From Bacteroidota bacterium (GTDB taxonomy: Bacteria > Bacteroidota > Bacteroidia > Chitinophagales > Chitinophagaceae), in assembly GCA_016715505.1 (NCBI GenBank), contig JADJZY010000037.1, forward strand, positions 66,454 through 130,453: 64,000 nt of DNA, written 5' to 3'. Made by a program: the position numbers and the translations under genes. This document shows positions 9,349-17,700 of this stretch, piece by piece. The notes under the pieces were generated by a model, which searched no databases, had not been told where the DNA came from, and saw only the letters and a list, made by a program, of their open reading frames with translations. Each line of letters starts with the position of its first letter. Position 1 is the stretch's first letter.

Positions 9349-9854
9349 ATGAAAAAAATCATCACTTTAATCGCCATTTTTGTTAGCCTGGTCTTTAAAT
9401 TTTATGCCCAAAATAATACGGCGAATTCAATCAAACCATATTAGAAGGTAAATACCCATTAAGCCTAACGAAAACGGCCAAAGATTCTATTCAAATAATT
9501 TCTATCCTTGGAAATATTCAGGGAAATATTCAGTTAAAAATGAAACTCCGGGTAACTGATATTGACGGAAAAAGCTATGATATCCTGATTGATAAATGGA
9601 TTCATCATCTGGAAACTGAATTATTTCAAACTACATCAGGCATCAAAAAAATAGAAGTCAAAAATTTAAATATCCGATTCAATGAATTTGGAGAAACCTA
9701 TGTGATCAGCTGGGATTGCCAATGGAAAAAATTAAATATCACCAAAGGTGGTGCGCCCTATCATTATGCAACAGCTCTAGCATTTAAAAATGATTCCTTT
9801 GAATGGTTTCATTCACAAAATACTATTCAAAATAACTTAATCGTCTCAGAATAA
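9349..9854 (+). CDS. Small exported protein of unknown function (frameshifted)
   Basis: The ATG at 9349 starts a clear signal peptide (MKKIITLIAIFVSLVF, then YAQ) that runs into a stop after about 31 codons. A one-base deletion at about 9417 (TAAC read as TAC) would join it to GEFNQTILEGKYPLSLTKTA and on to the frame that ends at 9854, about 168 residues. The mature part looks beta-rich and includes DIDGKSYDILIDKW, IRFNEFGETYVISWDCQW and a single Cys. I do not recognise the family. It is followed at once by a strong terminator, so it is probably a single-gene transcript. Confidence 0.6.
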
Positions 9855-9871
9855 TCCTTCACCAAATCAAA

Positions 9872-9906
9872 GAAGCTTGTCTCCGTTGACAAGCTTCTTC
9901 TTTTTC
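9872..9906 (+). terminator. Strong intrinsic terminator
   Basis: GAAGCTTGTC (9872-9881) and GACAAGCTTC (9888-9897) form a perfect 10-bp stem with a six-base loop, followed by a T-rich tract. It ends the small exported protein gene. Confidence 0.85.
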
Positions 9907-9956
9907 TATCTTCTGCAAAATCTCATTACCACCTCGAGATGAACATCAAACTTCAC

Positions 9957-10184
9957 TCAAAAAGTCCTACCCCCCGGAGGAGGCGGCCCTTTCCGGTTGG
10001 GGCCTTTGAATTTTCTTGTATTGCGAAGAAGTTGAATGACCATCAACAACAAAATTCCCGCAAGTATATAAACCCACCATTGCATACAAGACACCATCGC
10101 GAATATGACCAATCCCAATATCACCAAAAGTATCAATAGGCCTTTCATGATATAACCCATTTCTTGAAAAATTGTTGATTTCAT
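9957..10184 (-). CDS. Small membrane protein, coupled to the WD40 gene
   Basis: A 75-residue protein with one or two membrane segments (GLLILLVILGLVIFAMVSC and WWVYILAGILLLMVIQLL) and a basic, Pro/Gly-rich tail. Its ATG at 10184 overlaps the stop codon of the upstream WD40 gene (TAATG), which argues for translational coupling; an internal ATG at 10148 (MKGLLIL) is the other candidate start. The tail PPPPGGRTF is encoded by a C/G-run stretch and may be affected by base-calling errors. Function unknown. Confidence 0.5.
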   Translation of the reverse strand: MKSTIFQEMGYIMKGLLILLVILGLVIFAMVSCMQWWVYILAGILLLMVIQLLRNTRKFKGPNRKGPPPPGGRTF

Positions 10185-11294
10185 TATTGTATAAAAATTT
10201 TAGTTGAAAAATGATTTCCGTGTTTATCGTTTAATCGTATCGAATAAACGCCTTGATGAAGATGAGAAAGATTTAATTGTTCTTTTGGAAAGCATTTTGT
10301 TCACAACTCTACCTTGTATGTCCAAGGGGATATTTTGTAAAATCCGCTGAACCGATAATTTGAAACTGCCCATATGAAGGATTGGGAAAAAACCAACAAA
10401 AAAAAAGAATAGTCGGCGCGGCGGGGGGGAAACCCACCCCCCCGGCGGGGGGAAAAATTAGGGGGGGCACCCAACGGCCCCCGGGGCCAAAAAAAAGGCC
10501 CCCGGGGGAAAAGGACAAACGGGCTGTTTGTGGGCTTGTTGAAAACTATCAATCCTTGCCAAAGTTTCTGGATGAATCAACCGAATCCACTGATCTTGTG
10601 ATACGGTGACCAGACATTTTTTCGTTGGGTGATAATCCATGCCATGAATATCTGCAATTGAAACGTTCAGTGTCTGAATCAGGGTTCCATTCAACAAATT
10701 CCACATTCTTAAGGTGTTGTCTTGTGCCGCCAAAGGTATCACCACTTTCACTAAAGCGAAGGGGGTAATATCATCGCTATGCCCATTTAGGGTATAAATC
10801 AGATTTCGGAGCTATCCCAAATTTTATTTTTGTCTCCGGCCGGGAAACCGCCTGCGACGGTATACCTGTAACTGACCGCCTGAACCACCAACCAGCACTT
10901 TCTGAGAATGATTGGAAATATCCATAGAAAAAGCATATGTGGTACCCATACTTATCAAATTAATAGAATCGGGAGATGCTTGCGAATGATCGAAACAAAT
11001 GTTGCCATCTCTCAACAGCAGCAAAATTTCAATCATTACTATCCTCATGCCTAGTTTTGGCACTTCATAATCCCAAAATAAATTTCCATTGGTCGCATTC
11101 CATAATCGAATATGTGCCGGATGACAATTAGTAGCTGAGAGAACCTGCTGATCTCCGCTTGAAAAACTAACAGCATTGACTTGTAAGCTATCCGGGTTTG
11201 CAAGTGCAGTCCAAATTAAATTTTGCCCACTCATTTTTATAAAACTTCCTACTAAGAATAGGAGCAGTAAAATTGATTGAAAATAATATTTCAT
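10184..11294 (-). CDS. Secreted WD40 protein with T9SS sorting domain (disrupted by assembly noise)
   Basis: Start at 11294 with signal peptide MKYYFQSILLLLFLVGSF. WD40 blades are recognisable across three frames: NAVSFSSGDQQVLSATN..IRLWNATNG, FSMDISNHSQKVLVGGSGG, KIWDSSE, IYTLNGHSDDITPF, DNTLRMWNLLNGTLIQTL. After the noise block at 10382-10515 comes a type A sorting domain, again with frameshifts: FPNPSYGQFQI, DIQGRVVNK, LNLSHLHQGVYSIRLNDK, HFSTKI, stop TAA at 10184-10186. At least three indels plus the noise block are needed to explain the breaks. The protein would be sent to the cell surface by type IX secretion. Its ligand is unknown. The true length cannot be given because the noise may hide or replace sequence. 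Confidence 0.7.
10382..10515. other. Low-quality G/C-run block inside the WD40 gene
   Basis: Long runs of G, C and A with no plausible coding content, unlike either flank. Both flanks are readable coding sequence of one WD40/T9SS gene, so this is best read as a sequencing or gap-filling artefact. Confidence 0.8.
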
Positions 11295-11387
11295 TGTTTA
11301 ATATTTTTATTTGAATGCCCTCAATGATTCATAAGAAGCCATAATCAATTCTTGAAAAAAAACTAAACTGTTCCGTTCAATATCTAT

Positions 11388-11561
11388 TCACGATATTTTT
11401 ATTTCTGCAGCTGAAACAGCATCCTGTTTTGATTTCTTATAGAATAATTCCGCTGAATCTTCAGACAAAAAACCAATCAAAAGAAACGACACGGCAGTAG
11501 AATTAAAATTGCTACGATATGAAATACGTATTATCGTGTTTATCAAAATTAACATCGCCAT
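11388..11561 (-). CDS. Possible small protein or fragment
   Basis: A 57-codon minus-strand frame starting MAMLILINTIIRISYRS and ending with a natural-looking C-terminus (LSEDSAELFYKKSKQDAVSA..). It could be the 3' part of a frameshifted gene that includes the piece at 11644-11915. No family recognised. Confidence 0.25.
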   Translation of the reverse strand: MAMLILINTIIRISYRSNFNSTAVSFLLIGFLSEDSAELFYKKSKQDAVSAAEIKIS

Positions 11562-11643
11562 TGTTTAAAAATGGCTTTGTGAATTCAAGTTCACAATTTC
11601 AAAGATTATGATCGAAGCAAGAATAATCTATTACCTTTCTAAA

Positions 11644-11915
11644 TTAAATGGTAGAAGGTGGTTTAAACGAATCTGCCGCAAACAAATATCGATAGTCCGA
11701 TTCTAATCGCTCCCCGAATAATACTTTTGAATGACAAGATGCACTGTACATTGACTGGATGTCTAGTGGTAAATCAAAAAAGTCAAACTTTCTCTCGGTT
11801 TCTTTTTTCTATGGCGGTTGGTAGTCGTTTTCCACTTTGTTTCTTTAATTGTCCCTTGACAACATGAATTCTTCTTTCTTTTTCCAAGATTTTTAGCGAT
11901 AAATGATTGATTCAT
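11644..11915 (-). pseudogene. Possible frameshifted small gene
   Basis: A minus-strand frame from ATG at 11915 (MNQSFIAKNLGKRKKNSCC) stays open to KPRESLTF and then, after one frame change in an A/T run near 11785, continues as DLPLDIQSMYSASCHSK and ERLESDYRYLFAADSFKPP to TAA at 11644. The amino-acid composition of the second part looks like real protein. Function unknown; it may equally be non-coding. Confidence 0.3.
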
Positions 11916-12032
11916 TGCCAATCAACCAGAACTATTAAGATCCCAAAGAGAAGCAAAGCATGCACATAAACAATGCAAAAATATTCGCACAAATCAAAGA
12001 TAAGTTGAGATCATGATTAAAAGAACTTTTAA

Positions 12033-13357
12033 CTACCTCGCAATTTCAAATTTTACTTTCTTGTTTTTCATCCGCCTATCCTGAATGGCAGAGAGTAATA
12101 ATGAAGCCCTGTTTCGGCGAACTGATACCAATGAATAGTGGTCCTTTTGTTCAATCAACCCACTATCTTCTTTTTCATTTGACCAATCTGAATCATAAAA
12201 CCGAGGATATCTGTTTTCCCAATCTTTTCCTTTTTACCCGCATGAATAAAGAGTGTTACCCATTCTGTTTTTACGGGCAATTCGAAATCTTCAGGAAGAT
12301 CAAAAGGTGTAGGTTCTGGTTGGATGTATTCGGGTATATATTCCTCCGGTCCCATCACCAAAAAGGCTCTCCCGCTTGCGTCCATGCGAGCACTTCGTCC
12401 ATTCCGGTGCGTGTAAGATTCTTCATTCACCGGTAAATGAAAGTGAATAATATTCCGGACATTCTGAATATCCAGGCCCCGTGAAGCCAAGTCGGTACAT
12501 AAAAGGGTATTTTGACTCCCGTTTCGAAATTTCGCCAAAGCAATATCACGCTCTTGCTGCATTAATGCCCCATGATAAAATACATTCGCCAAACCACGTT
12601 CTTTGAGGTAATCACTGCATTTTTCAACATGTTCACGATGGTTAAAAAATACAATACTGGATTTGCCATTTAATGCGCAAAGCAACTGAAAAAGGGTTTG
12701 ATGTTTATCCTTATCAGAACTGTCAACCCTAAATATTTCAAATTGGTTTTCGGTTCTCACATTTTCGGAGAAATCGATATCAACGGAATTTTCGGATGAA
12801 GACAAAAACTCAGGCAGAAAATCTGCTTTTGTTGCTGAACTCATCACTTTTCGGATGGGATTCGGTAATGACTCGACGATGAACTTTAATTCTGTTTCAA
12901 AACCTAATTCAAACATTTTATCAAATTCATCCAATACCAGAAGCTGTATGCGGCTACAATCAAAATTCTTTCTGCGGATATGATCCCCCAAGCGGCCAGT
13001 GGTTCCAATAATAATTTGTGGAGTTACCTTCAGGTTGTTCTCTTCAATTTCTCTTTTATGTCCGCCATAACAGGCCGTCATACGAATGCCGGTTTGTAGT
13101 TTACGAAAAACATCTTCGATCTGCTGCACCAGTTCTCGAGTAGGTGCTACAATCATGACCTGGGTTTCGTGCAAATCAGGTTGAACGTGATGCAGTACAA
13201 CAGATAAAAACCCCAGAGTCTTCCCACTGCCTGTGCGTGAAAATATCCGAAGGTCATTGTTGCCGCCTGCATGGTCGAAACAAGCTTCTTGTAGTGGATT
13301 CAGTGTGTCAATATTCAGATTGTTCACATGTTCAATCCACTTTTCTTTACTAATCAT
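12033..13357 (-). CDS. DEAD-box-type RNA helicase with DEFD motif and C-terminal RNA-binding region
   Basis: ATP-dependent RNA helicase of about 441 residues. Motifs in order: RTGSGKT (41-47), APTRELVQQ, TTGRLGD, DEFD in LVLDEFDKMFELGF, SSAT, FFNHREHVEKC, ASRGLDIQNV and HRNGRSARMDASG. The Walker B box is DEFD rather than DEAD. The frame appears to end at 12155, but one missing T in the run near 12195 restores GFYDSDWSNEKEDSG and a C-terminal domain (HYSLVSVRRNRASLLLSAIQ, then KNKKVKFEIAR) to a TAG at 12033. Its fold should resemble the DbpA-type RNA-binding domain. It could act in ribosome assembly; this is inferred from DbpA only. Confidence 0.88.
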
Positions 13358-13410
13358 AATGCTTAATTATCTTGACAAAGGTAGGTTATCCTCGGTCGGG
13401 CTTGGGGCAT

Positions 13411-13440
13411 AAAAAAACACCTGCCATTCGGAGGTGTTTG
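13411..13440 (-). terminator. Terminator after tRNA-Thr (GGT)
   Basis: On the minus strand AAACACCT and AGGTGTTT flank a short loop and run into seven T residues. It lies four bases past the tRNA 3' end. Confidence 0.8.
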
Positions 13441-13443
13441 AAG

Positions 13444-13515
<72 letters not shown>

Positions 13516-13546
13516 AACAATTCATTGTCAGGTTTGTTCTTAACCT

Positions 13547-13588
13547 AAAAAACCGATTAATGATGTCAAATGACAAAACTAATCGGTT
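13547..13588 (-). terminator. Terminator between tRNA-Gly and tRNA-Thr (GGT)
   Basis: On the minus strand AACCGATTA pairs with TAATCGGTT around a loop that itself contains a small TGTCA/TGACA hairpin, followed by a T run. It separates the last tRNA from the three upstream ones. Confidence 0.7.
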
Positions 13589-13596
13589 CTGTAATG

Positions 13597-13668
13597 AGCG
13601 GAAGAACAGAATCGAACTGTCGTCTTCAGCTTGGAAGGCTGAGGTAATAGCCACTATACGACTTCCGC
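13597..13668 (-). tRNA. tRNA-Gly (TCC)
   Basis: Acceptor stem GCGGAAG with CTTCCGC, anticodon stem TCAGC/GCTGA closing CTTCCAA (anticodon TCC), T arm containing GTTCGATTC. Third in the Thr-Tyr-Gly-Thr order. Confidence 0.95.
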
Positions 13669-13792
13669 GCTTGGAGTTTCGTTAGAGAGCGTGATTGTGA
13701 GTGTTTCACTACAAAAAAGAGCGGCAATTTTGCAATTCACGCCGATTTGAAGCAGGACACACCCACAATTTATCACATTCTCATACTCAACG

Positions 13793-13875
13793 TGGGCAGT
13801 GATGGATTCGAACCACCGTAGGCCGAAGCCAGCAGATTTACAGTCTGCCCCCTTTAGCCCCTCGGGCAACTACCC
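13793..13875 (-). tRNA. tRNA-Tyr (GTA)
   Basis: Class II tRNA with a long variable arm (GGCTTCGGCC). Acceptor stem GGGTAGT pairs with ACTGCCC, the anticodon loop is CTGTAAA with anticodon GTA. It starts nine bases after tRNA-Thr (TGT), so both sit on one transcript. Confidence 0.95.
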
Positions 13876-13884
13876 AAAAAAAAG

Positions 13885-13957
13885 AGCCACTTGCCGGAAT
13901 CGAACCAGCGACCTACTGATTACAAATCAGTTGCTCTACCAGCTGAGCTAAAGTGGC
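13885..13957 (-). tRNA. tRNA-Thr (TGT)
   Basis: Acceptor stem GCCACTT with AAGTGGC, anticodon stem ACTGA/TCAGT closing TTTGTAA (anticodon TGT), T arm GCTGG-TTCGATT-CCGGC. First tRNA of the cluster. Confidence 0.95.
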
Positions 13958-14157
13958 TTCTTACATATGTAGCAAGTAAACGGGTGTTTACTTTTTGATG
14001 TGTCTGACAATAAAAGTAAGAACTGCTTAATGGACTGCAAATGTATAGATTCATTTTTAATTTCCAAACAAATTTTATCCCTTCGGCAGATTTTTTTTTA
14101 ACCTATTTTTCCGGAAATTTTTAGGCGCTTCATGTCTATTCATTTTATTTGATTGGA

Positions 14158-14742
14158 TTGAATTATCTCGCTCACGCATATCTTTTTCAGGGCAACCCTG
14201 ATGTTCGTTTTGGCAATCTCATTGCAGATTTTGTCAAAGGTCGACAAATTCAATCGTACAACCCAATGGTACAAGAGGGTATTCGAATTCATCGTTTTAT
14301 TGACGTATTTACCGACAAACATCCGCTCATCCACCAGGCAGTTGATTTCTTTAAACCCCAATATCGTTTTTCCGGCCCTGTATTTGTCGATATAATGCTG
14401 GATCATTTTTTAGCCAATGATATCACCCGATTTGAGAATGATACCTTAATGGAATTTACCCGGGATGTTTATCTGATGATTCAGGAACGCACGCATTTGC
14501 TCAATGAAGAAATGAGCAAGTTTTTCGGATACATGGAAGAATACAATTGGTTATACCATTATAAAAATCGCGAAGGCATCGAAAAATCCATCCGTGGTAT
14601 TTGTAAACGCTACCCTGTTCTCGGTGATGCGGACCCGGCATTGGAAATTTTCGAGTCGCGGTTTCATGATTTACAAAGAGATTTACGAAGATTTTTTCCT
14701 CAACTACATGAAGCAGTCAGAAAAAATTTTCAGCTTCCCTAA
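14158..14742 (+). CDS. acpH: Acyl carrier protein phosphodiesterase (AcpH/DUF479 family)
   Basis: Predicted phosphodiesterase that removes the phosphopantetheine arm from acyl carrier protein. Members of the family begin with M-NYLAH, so the TTG at 14158 (reading NYLAHAYLFQGNP) is the most likely start, giving 194 residues; a TTG three codons earlier is also open and no ATG fits. Conserved pieces are GNLIADFVKGR, GIRIHRFIDVFTDKHP and DIMLDHFLAND, whose His and Asp residues suggest an HD-like metal site. The gene stands alone between the tRNA cluster and the large T9SS cargo gene. Confidence 0.85.
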   Translation: MNYLAHAYLFQGNPDVRFGNLIADFVKGRQIQSYNPMVQEGIRIHRFIDVFTDKHPLIHQAVDFFKPQYRFSGPVFVDIMLDHFLANDITRFENDTLMEFTRDVYLMIQERTHLLNEEMSKFFGYMEEYNWLYHYKNREGIEKSIRGICKRYPVLGDADPALEIFESRFHDLQRDLRRFFPQLHEAVRKNFQLP

Positions 14743-14798
14743 TTCTTTATAAATCTTGTTTGGCAATGATCAATAAAATAGTCATTGAAAGTCAGATC

Positions 14799-17700
14799 TT
14801 ATTTTTTGATCAACTTCTCCGTATAAATTAATTCTTGCCCAGTGCTCATTTCTAATTGATACATCCCTGAAGCAAGTCCAGACAAGTCAATGACCATCTG
14901 TTGTTCACCCTTATTTAATTGTGTACTCACCACTTTTACTTTTCTGCCCGCCATATCTAAAATTCGTAGATCGATATTTGCATTGCGATTCATGAAGAGA
15001 CTGATGTGTAAATCATTTTCTACCGGATTAGGATGGGTGTATATGCTTGTTTCAGATCCAAATTTTACTTGAACAATATTTGAATGGGTTGTTTGTCCAT
15101 TCAGATCAACCTGACGATAACGATAATAATTAATCCCATCATGAGGTTGGACATCTGTGTACTGATAATTCTTAACCAAATCACTATTTCCATTCACGCC
15201 CTGGCTAGGTATTAAATCACTTAAAGGATAAAAATCCCGACCATTTAAACTTCTTTCAATCACAAATCCTGCATTCCATCTTTCCTGATAAGTGATCCAA
15301 TTCAGCGCAACTGTTTCTTCAATTCGCTGAGCACTTAAAGGTGATGCAATCACAGGAAGTGGTGCATTTCCGGGATTGGTTGTATGTAAATAAAAATCAG
15401 AGAATCCACTGGTATTAAAACAAATCTGCCATATCTGATTCACTGCATCATAGCTAATATCTGAAGCAGGAATTGGAAAGGCTACCGCATTGGTATTCGG
15501 GCCACCCAATACTCCCCCATTCACTTTGGTGATACTTACCTGATTCATGGCAGGTCCTGTTGCACTCCCCTGTGGCAGTAATGGCCAGTTAGGTGCTGCA
15601 ATACTGTTGTAAGCCTGCATGTCATCGTCGGTATAATACAAACAAACATAAGCCGGTGCATTATTGGCAGGCGTGATACTATAAACCCTCGCAGCAAAAG
15701 GTTGGGTATTATAGGTGATGGGACCACTTTGATAAACTGTATCGCACGCATCTATTTGTCCGAGTGATGTACCATCTGCATTATCGCGAATTGAGCAAAT
15801 ACGCGAACAGGTCGCATCAAAAATTACACTCGAATCTCCATCATTAAAATTCATTGAATTACACGCGATGTTTCCGTAAGATGAAACAAAAAATCCGGGC
15901 AACTGTAATGAGATGGTACTTGCTGGTGGATTGATAAAAATTTCGATGAAATCAGTATCAGAACAGAATGGTGTTTGGGCCAATATAAATACGGTATCAG
16001 ATAAATTCACCGCAGAAGGATTCGGTACTGCACTACTTAAGCCGGTATCCCAAAAGTATGACTTGTTGGCATAAGAGGGAGTGAGCAAGATGTTTGGAGA
16101 AGTGGTTAAATCATAACTATCAGCACAATTGGTCAAGACCTGTTGAGGTGAAACAACCAAATCAGGTTTCGTATGAATCGTTGCAACAAAGGATGCGGTA
16201 TCTGCACAAAAAGCGGTGGACATCACAACCTGATAAGCACCTGAATCGGTGAGCGGATTGGAGTACCCCTGGGTAAAGTTGGTATTAAAAAAATTCAAGG
16301 TGCTGCCCGGAGGAATAATGCTACCGGTGTACATTGGATTATTCAAACCAACATCTAAACTTCCTGGTTGGCAAATGCCCGCCGGATTACTCACAACAAT
16401 TTGCGGCGTTGGATAAATATCGACCAGCACGGTATCCTTTACTTTACACTGTGAATTGACTTCCTGAATGGTGACAATAAATTGCGTGGAGTCAAGCACA
16501 TTTGCAAAAACCGGATTGGATAAGGTACTATCGTTCAAAACCGCCCCAGGCGACCAGCTATAAGAGATACTTGGTGTTGTATTATAAGTCGGCAATCCCG
16601 GATTCAAAGCCCCAATAGTTTGTAAATCAGTTGTTGAACTCACAATCCAGTCAATAGGGCCATTGTTATCAGCAGTGATTCTCTGCAATCCAGCACGTCC
16701 GCCAATAGGTATTAATAATCCCTGCCAATCCAATGAGTTGACATTTGCTGCAGGTGGAAAAATGAAAGCTCCTACCCGCACGACATCCAATTTTTGATTT
16801 CCGTTTCTGAGTACTACACCAAAAATTGTCGCAGAAGATAATGGTCCGGAAGAAGTGATTTGTCCATTGGGATTAGACATGGTATAAAAACGATTGGCAG
16901 GGTCATCAATTCCAACAGCTGTTGATAAAACCATAGTAGCGGAAGGAGGAAGTACCACACCATTCGGCACGGTAAATGTTCTGGATAATACACTGTTTGC
17001 CAGCCATAAGTCCACCTGATATCCGGACATGTTAACGCTATTATTTCCTAAGTTCGTAATCTCAATAAAATCAGCATCATTGGTACCAACATAAGTCGGA
17101 TAAGGAGTTGTTAGCCCGGTGCCATTGCGGAACATGGTAAGTTCGGTAATCTTCAATCCGGTGTTTAATGAATAGGTCGCACTCGAAGAAAGATTACCTG
17201 TACCCGGTGCACAAACATTGGTAACATTGGTTGAGGAACCACTTGAATTGAAAGGAGGATAAACCAACACTTTCAAGGTATCCGTTGCGGGACAACCTTG
17301 ATTGTTTAATCCGGTTAATACATAGTTGGCACTCGCTGTGGTTTGAGTATACAATGCATTTGATGGCAATTGAACGGTGCTGGCATCCACCGTCCAGGTA
17401 TATGAAACAGCATTTCCAAGAACCTGAATGGTATCATTGGCCTGACCACACGCAAATAAGGTATCCTTCGAAGCAGAAACATTTGGTCGGAGAAAAGTAG
17501 TGGTTTGCACGGGCAAGGTTGGTGCAGTGGTACCCGATAATGCACAGGTTAATTCATTGTAGTAAAAACGATTACCTGCGCCTAAAGGATTGGTGACAAG
17601 ATCTTTCAAGGTGGCCGTTGGATTTCCACTCACATTAAAAAAGGGACCACTTGGTGAATTCGCGAATTTCCATTGATACGATAATCCAATATATTGAACC

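Larger units (their letters stand above)
11295..12032. other. Gene-poor stretch with possible decayed small genes
   Basis: About 740 bases between the WD40 gene and the helicase. No complete long frame exists. Two minus-strand pieces look protein-like and are listed separately. I see no RNA gene, and no clear promoter or terminator. Confidence 0.5.

Noticed and set aside
9939..10139. Plus-strand frame of 66 residues
   Set aside because: Antisense to the small membrane protein gene, with no protein-like features.
10301..10609. Open frames around the G/C-run block
   Set aside because: They exist only because of the noise block; the minus strand carries the WD40/T9SS gene in pieces.
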